Source of the DNA: Lutraria lutraria
Lineage: Eukaryota; Mollusca; Bivalvia; Venerida; Mactridae
Length of the DNA stretch: 64,000 bases
Reading direction: 5' to 3'
NCBI GenBank assembly: GCA_964023205.1
Contig: OZ026844.1
Coordinates: 12,386,790-12,450,789 of the forward strand
In this document: piece after piece, positions 22,150-34,164 of the stretch
Position numbering within the stretch: position 1 is the stretch's first letter
Layout: the number at the start of each line of letters is the position of its first letter
Notes under the pieces: model-generated
Databases searched by the model: none
What the model was told of the DNA's origin: nothing
The model's input: only the letters and a program-made list of their open reading frames with translations
Made by a program: the position numbers and the translations under genes

Positions 22150-23950
22150 GTTATTTTCCTTTGAGTGATAGTCTATGATTCTTGAATGGTACTCAGTTTT
22201 GTAATTCTGCAGTAACTGAAGTGTGCCTGAAATTGAAGGCTTTCCTTAACCTAGATGCACAATGTTATAGTCTACCTTTTCTTTAAATTGATATCTTTCA
22301 CTTTTTGACCTTCAAAATACTGACCTTAGGTATCTCTGTGTGACATTGATAAATTATTTAAGTCGGAGTGAATCATGGGCATTAAATAAATAGTATGTGT
22401 CAGTGTTACTTATAACCAGCCCTTTTATATATCCCCCGAACATTTTTGTTAGAAAATATGAGAAACATGGTTCAAGAATATGATACAAGTTGCTGAATAA
22501 CGTCAAACTATGTATGATCTAACGTGTGTGAAGCACTTGATGCATGCCTACCATTCACTTTTCTAGTAAGCCTGGCATACCAGAACGGGAAATATAAAAC
22601 ACATTCTGTGTTATTCAAAATGATCACAAATAAATATTACAACCTTGTGCATAATTGACTACCATTAAGGCAATAGAAGGATTGACAGAATAAAGTCAGT
22701 CACTTGATCATATTACAGCTAAGTTAATGAACATAAACAACCACACTTTAACACGTTCATAAACAAGAAGTCATCATTTGTACTCAATACAATCTGTATA
22801 GTATTACTTGGTTTCATTACATTGTTTATGTAATTATTTGCTGCACATTATTCTAAAAGTAGTCAAGGGCAAGGACTTATACTATGTTGTTAAGCTATGT
22901 TGTGCATTTATTCATCGTTTCGCTATCTTATCTCTGTAAAATAAGTTAAACTCGAATCATTTTCTATGTAATATTCACGTATTTAGTATAATTCATTACT
23001 GTTTGTGTGTTGGTTGATGCAGGGATAAGTAATTTTGAGTCTCATGTATTATTGCTTATGCTTCAACGTTTTTTGTCTTCCCTTTAGTTGTGAAACAAAG
23101 GTACATGACTGTGTAAAACTTGAATGTTCCACAAGTTGTTTCCCATTAACTTTTAGAGAAAAATAATCTACAAGCCCTTCTATATATAGTTCTCGAGTGT
23201 ATTCAACAATCACATACATATCATATGATAAATGATCTCTTGCTTCTTGTGTTCACATACAAAATTCATTGGCATACTCACGCAATGATTCGCACAGTAT
23301 TTAACATAACGCTGTTAAGCATAGTTTATGTACATACATGTATTTTACAACCACTTTCAAGACTGAGTTACAGCTAAAATATACCACACTGTACAAAAAC
23401 GTACAGGGAAACATATAGAGTTTAGAGAATATACATGTACTATGTATTTATCACTGTTAATAGATGTGGAAATAAGTATAAGGTAAGCTTTTTTGTTGTT
23501 GATAAAACAGATTTTTAATCATCAATCATTTTATGAGTACATTATAACACATGTGGTACATTTATATTTATATATCGGAAAAAGGATCCTCTATGAACGC
23601 ATTTTAAGTAGATATCTAGATTGAATATAATATAATAGAAGTTTCATACATATTCAGTTATTCACCAATATTATGATTATTCAAGTATTTTTGTGTTTAA
23701 AAAGACAAAATATATATTACAAAAACTTGCAAAATGCAAGCGAGCTAGGGAAGTGTTTGACTTCCTTAGCTTTGCATTCATAGTATAGGGGGCTAGCATG
23801 CTTCAGGGATAGTATATAATGGTTATTAAGCCTTGGTAACACGGACAAATAACACATTTATCATACATGTGTATACATGCATATACAAGCGTTAAACTTC
23901 CGAAATGGCGTTTTCCGCACCAAGTTAGTGTAACAGAACAGAACAGAAAC
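22150..23950. other. Non-coding, AT-rich
   Basis: No exon, RNA gene or clear repeat was recognised except a single CAAGGACTTATA arm near 22866. The open frame at 23803-24012 has no recognisable domain. Confidence 0.35.
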
Positions 23951-24484
23951 TTTATTAAACTTGTACAATTTGTACATCGTTTACATACATAACATATATA
24001 CATCACATACAAACATGGTCACAAATACAGTTTAAACATACAATGTACATATAACAAGCAATTTCATAATTTATTACTTAAGAGGATGATTTTTTAAATT
24101 TATTTATCAGAACAAATCTGCGGTTGAATGCAAGTTTACAAAATTTACAAAATTTAAGAATAATTTCCTTAACTCTACAATTTAACAGTTCAATAAGTTC
24201 ATGCTTATGTGTCTAACATAAAACTATTTATCAATGTATAATTTACGAATATAATTAAAACACGGACATGTACATATAAAATGAAATTCATCATTTAAAT
24301 CACAAAATATACATATGCGTTCATTTCTAGGTAATCTATTAACACCATATCTAGCAGTTTGAATCCTTAATGAATGTGCAGACACTCTTATTTTTACTAA
24401 AAAATTTCTTAATTCAAATGGTAATAAATAAAGGTACTCTTCATATTCAAATGTAACACTACGTAATTTTATAAAAAAACTCAA
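23945..24484 (-). pseudogene. Non-LTR retrotransposon 3' remnant with zinc-binding motif
   Basis: The minus-strand frame 24484-24224 encodes [20 protein letters not shown] and then CIFCDLNDEFHFICTC, the reverse-transcriptase zinc-binding pattern (CxxC...H...C). It resembles the element at 13715-14041 in layout. The polymerase domain is missing, and the remainder to about 23945 is 3' tail. It is a 5'-truncated dead copy. Confidence 0.65.
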
Positions 24485-24945
24485 ATTTCCGATTATTGGT
24501 GTCCAAAGATAGGTAACATATTATACCATCCCTAGCAACTGGCTCGCCTCCTATTTGTGCATTGCATTTAGAACAAGAAAAACTATAACAAAAATTTATA
24601 GGTAGACGAATTTCAAGAAGCATATTGGTTTATGTTTTTTTGTATGAAGTTGCTTTTTTCATAAAGGTATTGTCTGTATATTTAATTAAATCCAAGCGTA
24701 TAAATATTTACATGATATGAGTAATACACAGTATAATGACAATCATGAGTATTTGACAAATGAATAAATTCATGTATATAGTTCACAAGCACATGGTTAT
24801 ATCATACCCTACATCAATCAAATAGAATCAACCCTAAATGTTAACGAATTCACCATAAATCTGAGCACTATCATACAACCACATTTTTTAACTTCAAATA
24901 GCCACACAACAACTTATCCAGGCAATGCCTTCATGATTTACTTAC

Positions 24946-25075
24946 CTGTCAACTATTAATTGATTCAGTCATCACCATTAGCCAATCAAATGGCCAGGAT
25001 TAGCCAAACTAGTAATAGACACTACAGTAAGTACTCACAAACAGCTATAATAAACAAATACTCGTAACGTAAGTA
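24946..25075. promoter_or_regulatory. Promoter-like region with splice donors facing both ways
   Basis: On the minus strand TTGACAG precedes GTAAGTAAA (exon edge 24946). On the plus strand ACTACA/GTAAGT (25027) and GTAAC/GTAAGT (25069) are strong donors. CCAAT/ATTGG words (GCCAATCAAATGGCC near 24981) lie between them. The plus donors could join the acceptor at 25811-25812 upstream of the Mab-21-like frame. The minus exon may start a non-coding transcript. Confidence 0.3.
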
Positions 25076-25135
25076 TCATTCGTCTAGAAAATAAGAGCTC
25101 TTTGAATGCATTAACGGTAGTGTATTTAAGTGTAC

Positions 25136-25735
25136 ACTATAGTGGCTGATTTATGCCATGTCGTATTTCCGCTTTTTCGCCACAACAAAGCGAAAATGCG
25201 AAAAATTGAAAATACGTCAGATGAAGGGCGACAACACGACACCAAAAATGTGTCGTGTTTTCGCCTTACATCTGTCGTATCTTTGCTTTTTCGTGGCGAA
25301 AATGCAACAATGCGAAAACACGACAAAATCGACTTTTTCGCATTGTTACATTTTCGTATCTTTGCGTTCCGGTTACGCATGTGCAGGTAGTTTACATAAA
25401 CCTTATACAAGTTGGTGTACATGCGCTTGTACAACCAGAACGCGAAAATGCAACAATGCGAAAAAGTCGACTTTGTCGTATTTTTGCATTGTTACATTTT
25501 CCCCACGAAAAAGCAAAGATACGACAGATGTAAGGCGACAATACGACCCATTTTTTTGCGTCGTTATGTTGCCCTTCATCTGTCGTATTTTCGCTTTTTC
25601 GCCACGACAATGCGAAAATGCAACAATGCAAAGATACGACAAAGTTGACTTTGTCGTATTTTCGCTTTTTCGTATTTTCGCTTTGTTGTGGCGAAAAAGC
25701 GAAAATACGACATGGCATAAATCAGCTACCATAGT
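25136..25735. mobile_element. 600-bp foldback element built of CGAAAA/TTTTCG words
   Basis: The left end ACTATAGTGGCTGATTTATG and the reverse complement of the right end (ACTATGGTAGCTGATTTATG) match. Both continue through CCATGTCGTATTT into TCGCTTTTTCGCCACAAC. The interior repeats GCGAAAATGC, TACGACA and AAAGTCGACTTTGTCG in both orientations. A central segment begins GCGTTCCGGTTACGC and ends AACCAGAACGC, a nested inverted repeat. Many overlapping open frames on both strands are products of this repetition. A truncated copy is at 58952-59336. Confidence 0.75.
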
Positions 25736-25831
25736 ACACTGATAAAGAATATTAATAATACTAATCAATAAAATAATGAACGTTAATTATATATTAATGT
25801 TCTACATTTCAGCTAAATAGTTTGGTTTATA

Positions 25832-27980
25832 ATGTCGAGGATACCTGCTTACAGTAACATAGTCTCACATAGACTGTCCGAAGTCTTTGATGAGATAGGT
25901 GTCAATGTACACATGGTTTTCAAGAGGAGAAGAGTCTTTTTATTTCGGGAATCCATGGCAACGGTCGTAACTAGATTCTACAGGCACATCAATAAGACTT
26001 GGTATACGTTTGGAAGTCAGACTGAAGGAACAAGTACAAACAATTTGAACTCAGACATTGACAGTCTATACAGTCAGGAAGACTTTAATGTTATTCAGAG
26101 CTGGGATAAATGGGAGATTGACAAAATAAATGTCCTCATGGTACAGAACGAGAATACAACGCCTGGGTATTGCATGTTACAATTGTTAAGAGATGATGAA
26201 CCTCTGCCATATCAGTGGGATGAAGACCCACAGGATGAAGGTTACACTCTCGGTAATAACGGAGAAGTATTTATGAAGCCAACGTGTCTGAAAAACAGCC
26301 TTGTTGAAAATCGACATATGGAGGGACCTTCGCAGACACGGTCTGGGCGACCAGGATATTTGGATGAAGATGTAGTTATAGCATTTCCGTGTAAAGAATG
26401 GCTTAACGCATGCAAGTCGTGGGACAGTCACAAAGGCGCGGGATATTGGCCTAGTAAACATGTAAAAGAATTGGTTGAGAATTCGGTAAGTTTTGTAGTA
26501 CCAGTCGGTGGAAAAATAAGTGAGAACGACGAAGCTGAATGGAGGATATAAACCTCTATGGCTGAGAGATTTCTAATGTTTAGTTTAAACATTACACAGA
26601 TACGATGTTATGTATTGATGAAGATGATACTGAAAACGTTTATACCAGAAGATCCAGAAACTGGTAAAATTCTGACGAGCTTTATGTGTAAGACCATATT
26701 GTTACACTGTTGCCGGAACACACACCCTGACTTCTGGCAGGAGCACAATACCTTTTTATGCATCAATGTGTCTACTTAATTTGCGATACTGTGTACAAAA
26801 TAAAACTTGTCAACATTTTACAATACCTGAAAACAACATAATGAGAGGTAAGATAACTGATAAAATGAAACCTGTTTTAGTGCAAGTAATACAGGACCTC
26901 ATGGATAGTGAAGGCAGGTTTCTACTTCAGATAATGTATGATCAATTCGGTGACAGGCTGTATAACAAATTATCAGCGCTAGAATATATGGACTTACCAG
27001 CCTTGATATAGCAGAAACAGAACTTCTCATTGAACATGACTGTGCATATATTCTAATGAATCTGGCTATTGTTGTCAGTAAAAGTCATAAAGTAATACTT
27101 GAACACATGAATACTAAAAAACCACGAAAAGACTTAAATCATTTGTTGACTACTATCAATGAACATTGTGGTGAAAGTTTCAAACTTGAAAGAATTGGAT
27201 GCAACCTCATTGTTCCTTTAGTACAAAGCACTGTAGGGTCTATACTTGCGTCGTCAGACATTAGAAAACACAAGACTTTATCCAAGGAAGCACTTGACCT
27301 GCTTTATTTAGGAGAGAATTCCGATACAATGTCTGGAAAGCTGAAACTAGCTTCGGTTTATTATAAAGCTGGTATTATACAACTGTCTTTGGATATCATT
27401 GATGATTTAGAGCAACACTATGATGACGAGCTTGTGGAACCAGCTTGTGGTTGCTATGATTACCCTAGACCTCAGCTTAACTCAAAATGCAAAACACTTG
27501 CATTTGAAGACAACGAGGATTTCATCAAAACAACTGTGACGTTTTGTGTACGATTTTTACCGCGTGAGAAACACGTCATTCCCGATGAATTACGTCACGA
27601 GTTACGTAGGTCTGGAGCAGACGATATACGAGGATACTTGGATGGATTATGCTGTGGTTTATTCTGTAATATTATTACACTTTCTAAAATACAAAATCAA
27701 TAAAAAGCTCCAGAGGCCATGGTACTGTGAAATGGCTCTAGCAAACCTCACAAGAGCTGTGACTTCAGAGTCCAATCTTGGCAACCGTGAAACGACATAC
27801 AACTTACTGGGACAATGTATGGAACTGGAGCAACGTTTTGATGATGCGGAAGATTATTATACACAATCACTCGCTATAAGATCTAGAAATAATGCCGCTA
27901 AATTTCACATCCGAAGAATGAACAACAGAAGACAAAAGTTGAAACGTTTGTCTGTGTGCAAATGTTGCTGTATGTAGTGA
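25832..27980 (+). pseudogene. Mab-21-like / cGAS-like receptor family gene, disrupted
   Basis: Frames 25832-26551, 26558-26779, 26766-27011, 27056-27703 and 27546-27977 are consecutive pieces of one intronless coding body. The N-terminal part carries the nucleotidyltransferase signature FGSQTEGTSTNNLNSDID, with GS at residues 61-62 and acidic D75 and D77. The middle matches the Mab-21 core (MAERFLMFSLNITQIRCYVL; ...ENNIMRGKIT). The last part (NLGNRET...LGQCMELEQRFDDAEDYYTQ) resembles a TPR, a layout seen in mollusc family members. Breaks: an in-frame TAA at 26549-26551 and frame shifts near 26750, 26995 and 27640. An acceptor (CTACATTTCAG, ending 25812) lies 19 nt before the ATG, so a 5' non-coding exon is likely. 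Mab-21/cGLR proteins include cyclic-dinucleotide synthases of innate immunity; this copy cannot make one full-length product. Assembly errors are the alternative to a true pseudogene. Confidence 0.85.
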
Positions 27981-27984
27981 ACAG

Positions 27985-30130
27985 GGAGTGTAATCTTTTG
28001 AGGCATTTTTTTTATTACTGCTATTTATTATTTTCTATGATAGTTGCATATAATAAATGATAATAATGTCGGCTTTTCATTCATATGTGTAGAAATTGCC
28101 AGCTACGGATGTGGAAAGGGTAGGTTAATGCGAACATACGTTTCTTTTGTGTCTTTAAGCCATAATTATCAATTAAGCACCAACGTGCTTCATTTGAAGG
28201 TAATTAAACTGAAAACTGGTATGTAATCAGTAGTTTTCAGAATACGCTTTATTAAGACAAAATTATAATCTTCATGCCTTGTGATATGGTAATAAGATAG
28301 GTATATAACTCGTCTAGTGTTTCATCGCCAACTTTTAAACGATTATCTCCCCTACGACACATTCAATCCACTTGGGTCGTATGTGCAAATTTGTCTTTAG
28401 ATCGGTAGAAATGCTATTGACGAACACACCAATCGCTCCGTGTGAACTTCAAATATAAAAGATAAACAATGACAGTGATGATGACAAAAAAGAACAACAA
28501 TTAACTGCTTCGCAAAGCTTTATGTGCACGTGTACGTATAAATGACAATGCACGTCATACTAAGTAATTATACCAAATTATATAACGTCGATCTATCGCA
28601 AAACTATCACAAACGATAAAAGTGTATTTAAACAGAAAACAAATGATACAAAACCATTGAAATCAAAGCGAAATTCACAAAATTATGATGCTATATATAC
28701 ATTACAATACTCTTATATAATATTTGAAAATGTGCAATATATATATAAGTATTGCGCGTCACGTAACTACGCTGTCATATAATTGTGTTAGTTAACACTA
28801 AATATCTTGCCACATAATTTCTTTTTATGATTATGGTAGACATTATAACTTGGGTAATAAGGCTACGAAATTATTGACGGACTTCAACAGTGTATGATGC
28901 AAGTTTAGTTCTACATAATTACTATCATACGAAAGAAGTTTCAACAATTAGATAAACTTTATGAAGTATTGTGCTTTAAAATATTATCTGACTGATAGTC
29001 AAGGATATTTACAAGTGTAATGTTATCTGTTCGTAAGAACAAAATATGATAAAATGTTTACTTAACATAGTTTTAATAATAAAAATCAATAAGATGTGAT
29101 TGAAATAAGATTGTGATTTCTCATATTGATCGATGGTTATTTGTTAATTTACATTGAAATAAAGTTAGGGACTTCGACTGATTGATGGTATGCAAATATC
29201 TTCATACATACATGTACATGTATTTACAAGCTGTATTGTAAATATATAGTGTGTTTAGTATTTTTGGATAAATATTCATGATTCTTTATTATTTTATTGA
29301 ATTTATTCAAGTACATGTATTACGAGATTAATAAAAATCTTTTATTTCATTTCTAATGAATGTGGTTTTTGTAACAATGTGCCGTTACTTTGTGTCTGGT
29401 CAGTCGTAATTGAAATAAAAGGAAAAATAGACAGTTCATTAATGTGTACCCTTTATATTGATTACACTTGAGAATGCCCCAATGTGTATTGTTGATCAAT
29501 GACTCAAAAGAACGTAGTTACCTATATTGTTTTACTTATCATGTTGATACCCGATTTGATGTACACTCGTTTACATTCCACTTATCTAAAACTTATGCTA
29601 TATTTATACCAGCTATCTGTCATGGGACATCAAAGGTTACCATATCTTTTGACGAAACTAATTCTAAAAACATGGGACACTTTGTTAACGAAATTAGGAC
29701 AAATCATCGATGGTATTTTTAAACTTATCAAAATCTGATGTCAGCTGTTAAATTAATAAATACCGTAACACATTTTATCATATCATGTAAATTAGAAAAA
29801 AGATTAATTAGACGAACTGCGCATTATTTTAATATGGATTGTACCTGTGTTTGTGGTTTATTTAATTGATACTAAATCAGTTACGTATGTATGCCATAAG
29901 CAGTAGTAACTGACAATTCTGTATTATGCGACAATTCTTTACTTATCTAATGTAATTTAGGGTTAAAGTATACTGTTTTTAGAATTTATTACAATTTTAC
30001 AATTACAGGTTCGTCGCTACTGCCTATATTGTACGCAGGAAACAATAATTTGATTTTTTTTGTAAAGAAATGATTTCAGTTTTAAACGACGATAATGTTT
30101 ATATAGATATAGTGCTACTTTAATAAGTCC
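27985..30130. other. Non-coding, AT-rich
   Basis: Open frames at 28044-28226, 29468-29722 and 29499-29738 show no recognisable domain or splice support. No repeat was identified in this stretch. Confidence 0.35.
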
Positions 30131-30132
30131 TA

Positions 30133-30161
30133 AAGAGAGAGAGAGAGAGAGAGAGAGAGAG
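30133..30161. repeat. GA microsatellite
   Basis: An uninterrupted run of about fourteen AG dinucleotides. Confidence 0.95.
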
Positions 30162-30360
30162 CTAGGAGGGGTCAAAGAATTTCTAAACTGTCAACTCCCA
30201 ATGACGGTATACACAATTGAAAATGCATACATGCTCCCAGTATTACAATAAACTATAATTGTACATAACATGGAATGATCATGGCAATCATAATTTAACA
30301 TGCTGTACAGAAAGTTACCATTTATCTATATAATGTAAAGCTTTTGTTTATAATAGTGTC

Positions 30361-30600
30361 ACGCCCTATTGAAAGGGCTAGCCAAGTTGGCTTATGAGAC
30401 ACCTATATATCCATTGTTCGCACAGGTCCCTTGTAAATTGCCGGGCGCCTGGCCGAGATGTGCCTACGGTAACCATTATTTAACTAGCTAGCGGTTCACC
30501 AACCGAACGCATCAGTTCTTACCCAATCTCTACTGGGGTTCGAATCTTCAATTACCCGCTCGGAGCGGACACCCTAACCACTTGGCCATGGTCGCGGTAT
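30361..30600 (-). mobile_element. tRNA-derived SINE, minus strand
   Basis: On the minus strand the right end reads GACCATGGCCAAGTGGTTAG (A box TGGCCAAGTGG), and 30 nt later GAAGATTCGAACCCCAGT (B box GATTCGAACCCC). This is the internal promoter pattern of a tRNA-headed SINE (head 30597-30523). The body continues leftwards to about 30361. The head does not fold as a full tRNA with matched acceptor stem, so it is not called a tRNA gene. Confidence 0.65.
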
Positions 30601-30704
30601 ATACATCTTGATAAAAAACAATGTGAGATGATTGTGATATATACTACCTATACATCACATATATAATTATACAATGACCACATGACACGCACAATGCCAC
30701 ATTT

Positions 30705-31115
30705 ATATCATACATAATGTCACAGTTATATCAAACACGATATCACAATTATATCATACACAATATCACAATTATATCATACACGATATCACAATTATAT
30801 CATATACAATAACACAATTATATTATACACAATATCACAATTATATCATACACACTATCACAATTATATCATACATAATATCACAAGTATATCATACATC
30901 ATATCACAATTATATCATACAAATTATCATAATTATATCATACACATTATCACAATTATATCATACACAATATTACAATTATATCATATACAATAACACA
31001 ACTATATCATACACAATATCACAATTTTCATACACAATATCACAATTATATCGTGCACGATATAACAATTATGACATACACAACGGCACACTTATTTCAT
31101 ACAAAATATCACAAT
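30705..31115. repeat. AT-rich minisatellite, unit about 23 bp
   Basis: ATATCATACACAATATCACA with ATT forms the repeating unit. It appears about seventeen times with point changes (CACGATATC, CATAATATC, CACTATCAC). Direct orientation is constant and there are no unique spacers. Confidence 0.85.
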
Positions 31116-31361
31116 TATGTGCATGTATTTCACTTTGTCACAAGACACATTCAATAAAACAAAGTTACTCGACATATAATGCCCATGACATGCACTCAAA
31201 ATACAAATATTCGATTGGCTCAGTATAATCATTTGTATTAATGAAACAAAATTAAAGAACGTACGAGAATCTAATTGAACGTTTCTGAGATACAATTAAT
31301 ATCAAACTAACATTCTTAAGATGTCCTTAAGGTCTAATGTTCACAAATCACACACAGACAA

Positions 31362-33058
31362 TCATTCACTTAGTTTGATTCCAAATGCTCCGATGAACAC
31401 GTTGATAACAGTTATAGCAAACACTATACCCACTGTGACATTATTAAGCTTGTTGGCTTTTTGTTTCTCGGCTTCAGTTTCACCTCGCATACTACCTAGT
31501 ACAAGCAACACGATGCCACATACAACCTGCAGAATTACGGAGAGGGAAATCAGCACCATGTTCGCGTAGTAATAATCTGTGCTCGGTCCGAGACTAATTA
31601 GAGACTTCATCTGGGATGCGTTTGCCATTATCAGACTGATGTCCAGCAAACCCTTAGCAAGGGTTTTCTTTGTGGCATATGTGTTGAAATTGAAGTTGGA
31701 GCTTGGTGTCTGCAAAAAATATAACATTTTTCGTCATAGGCTACTTTAAAAATGAATAACAACGTAAAGAACCAAAAGATATCACCGTGTTAATAATATT
31801 GCACGCACCAATAAACGGTATGTAATAAGTTTATTTAATGAAACAAAACACGCTTCGTGAAAATACCATCTCAATGATATACGCGGACTTTTATCTTTGG
31901 GAGGGGGGTGGGGGGGGGGGGGTAAAATTGGTCAGTTGTACCAATGTCTTAGAATATAAAAATAATTAATCCATGTACACTCTATGAGAATATTCATAAA
32001 TGCTATTAGAATAGAACATAAAGGAACAAATGAATTATTGCCAAACCAACCATTATTTACTAAATTATTACATTGCAATAAAAATGATGTTTATGACATC
32101 TTAATAAGGAATATCTCTCACTCAACAATTAAATGGGAATGAGATACAAATACAAATGTACTAGAATGGCAAAATATCTACAAACTTTCTCTTCTTTTAA
32201 ATCCACCAAAAATTTAAATTTGCAATGGTTTAAGTTCAAAATAAACAATAGAATTTTAGGAACAAACTATCTCTTACATAAAATGAGTCAAACGACTGAT
32301 AATCTTTGTTCTGTCTGTAAAAACTCCCCTGAAACAATCCAACACTTTTTTTATGAATGTCGACGTCCCTCAACACAAATAGTTTGGGAAAATGTAAAAG
32401 ACTGGATTAAAAATAAACATTGTAACATTGAAACAAATTGCGCTAAATTCGTATCTTGTTTGGCAATAATGCATTCTCAACAAACTTAAACTTAAATCAT
32501 CTTATTTGCGAAATATAGAAAACATAAAATGTGAAGTGACCCTAACTAATCCTAACATCGTAAAAATTAAAACATCTTATTTCATTTACAGTATAATGGC
32601 AGAAGAACAACCATCACTCATGAGATAGAAAAAATGGTTTCCCCTGGCAACACCTGAGCTGATACAGGACTGGTAGATTTTATTTGCATATATAATTTAT
32701 TTACAAAGACTGGATATGATAATTAAAATATTTAATACTTCTTGCTGTCTTGTCCAAATTCTTTTTAATGGCAATAATTATAATCACCTATTCTAATGAT
32801 ATTGACTTTCTTTTCTGTTTCTTACAATGTTTCAATTAAATAGTACTACAGTATATTGCATGTATACACTATTTTGTTCGGACCATATCTTCTTGACACT
32901 CTTTGTAGTTTGTACATGCATATACTCATATTATATGTGTTATGCTTTACTAAAAATAAAAAGATAACAATATTCCAAAATTCCACAAATTTACAAAAAG
33001 TACATACCATTTGATCGACTGGTTCCATTATATGAGGTTCTACTTTCCCACCATTCAT
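31362..33058 (-). CDS. Ninjurin family protein, two coding exons, 132 aa
   Basis: Coding exons are 33058-33008 and 31709-31362, joined in phase 0 (donor GTATGT after 33008; acceptor TTTTTTGCAG before 31709). They total 399 nt with a TGA stop. Exon 1 gives a short acidic tail starting MNGGKVEPHIMEP. Exon 2 carries the family core YATKKTLAKGLLDISLIMAN (28-47), the amphipathic helix region to about residue 57, and a first hydrophobic span at about 66-88. A charged loop (GETEAEKQKANK) and a second span at about 107-127 follow. Human NINJ1 is 152 residues, so this is complete. Ninjurins are plasma-membrane proteins; vertebrate NINJ1 polymerises through these helices to rupture the membrane in lytic death, and family members also act in adhesion. 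An acceptor (GTTGTGTTTTAG, ending at 33072) 13 nt upstream of the ATG and a donor at 34051 indicate a 5' non-coding exon. The intron between the coding exons contains a LINE remnant. Confidence 0.92.
31899..31922 (+). repeat. G-run, potential quadruplex
   Basis: A near-continuous stretch of G interrupted only by one A and one T, in the ninjurin intron. Quadruplex formation on the plus strand is plausible. Confidence 0.6.
31940..32640 (+). pseudogene. Non-LTR retrotransposon remnant in the ninjurin intron
   Basis: The frame 32133-32489 contains LNLQWFKFKINNRILGTNYL and then CSVCKNSPETIQHFFYEC, the zinc-binding end of a LINE ORF2. Upstream residues in another frame (LEWQNIYKLSLL, about 32162-32197) continue the match, so a frameshift lies near 32205. 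It is opposite in strand to the host gene and lacks the polymerase core. Confidence 0.7.
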
Positions 33059-33070
33059 GTTCAATTTATG

Positions 33071-34050
33071 TCTAAAACACAACGTTTCAATCTATCTAAG
33101 TAACTTTAAAATATTGAATTAATCAATTTGAACGTCCAAAGCCAAAGCATTGATAGAAGTATATGGTTTATCTTAGCAACACCACTGTATATAAACGTGT
33201 TATCACAACATCCGAAAACAATATGATCGGCGATCATTAAGTCAGCAATTACGTAACTACTCGTATACTAAGATAAAAGTATGGTATACCGTTTTGAAAA
33301 TGTTATTTGTGATAGGTAAAATTGAACTTTGTTTTGAAGACGTAATTATTTGTTTTTCTATCTTTGTAAATATTGCGACATGCTTTCTGTCAACGTTTCA
33401 CTGGGATATACAGATTTTATGAGTATATCATCATGTTTGAAGTGATTAATTTAAAATTCATTTTACCTAAAACAAATATTACACAGGAGACGCCAAAACC
33501 TGATTAAAGTGGAAATTGTTAAAGTAACACAGTTTTCTTTACTATCAATTTCCTGGTATTTGAGACTAGTTTCAACGTTTATTCAAACATATTTTGCAAA
33601 CTCCTGTTATGAACTAAAACAGTTGCAATGGTAATAAGGAATGAACATATTGTATTCAGCCTTTTCAATATAATTGATTCAACAATATTTCCTTTTATAA
33701 TCTTACAATACGTGTATCATTAACAGTGAGAACACAACGTTTCATACATTGGAGAGCACATATAAACAGTTACGCACAGTGATATTTTTATCCTAATCAT
33801 ACACTTGCTAGATACCTAGTTTGATTTACTGCTTATCTCAATCAATAGTTTATTATTGAACTTCTTGACCGATGAGTCGTAAATATGACATCAAAATTAA
33901 AAATACGATTGGAGTGTTATCTAAGCTCCAAATAAATTTTACTGCTCGGTATCCCATAAGCACAGATTTAATACACGAGCCTTTACTTACAATGGAAATA
34001 ATAAATGGAGATAAGCGCAAAAACAGAGTGACCTATTTATGTTCACTCAC
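33071..34050 (-). other. Probable 5' intron of the ninjurin gene
   Basis: This stretch lies between the donor at 34051 (GATGACAG/GTGAGT) and the acceptor before 33071 on the minus strand. The antisense 95-codon frame at 33872-34159 is not supported as a gene. Confidence 0.5.
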
Positions 34051-34160
34051 CTGTCATCACAAATACAATCAGCACTGCAAGCCACTCATACTACGCGCTA
34101 CGGATGTCTCCACCAATGTCTCAAACCGAATTATTAATGATCTGTACTCAAAGTGCTAAT
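34051..34160 (-). promoter_or_regulatory. Putative ninjurin first (non-coding) exon and promoter side
   Basis: The minus strand ends an exon at 34051 with GATGACAG/GTGAGT, a strong donor. The exon contains no in-frame start that links to the ninjurin frame. The upstream limit is not visible. Confidence 0.45.
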
Positions 34161-34164
34161 TAAA

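Noticed and set aside
25126..25768. Seven overlapping open frames of 78-194 codons
   Set aside because: All are translations of the foldback element in different phases and strands; the absence of stops follows from its word composition.
30525..30597. A functional tRNA gene
   Set aside because: A and B boxes are good, but acceptor and T-arm pairing is incomplete, and the sequence continues into a SINE body.
30705..31115. CRISPR array
   Set aside because: Units are contiguous with no unique spacers, and the DNA is animal; it is a minisatellite.
33872..34159. 95-codon plus-strand frame MSRKYDIKIK...
   Set aside because: It is antisense to the likely ninjurin 5' exon and intron, with no known domain or splice support.
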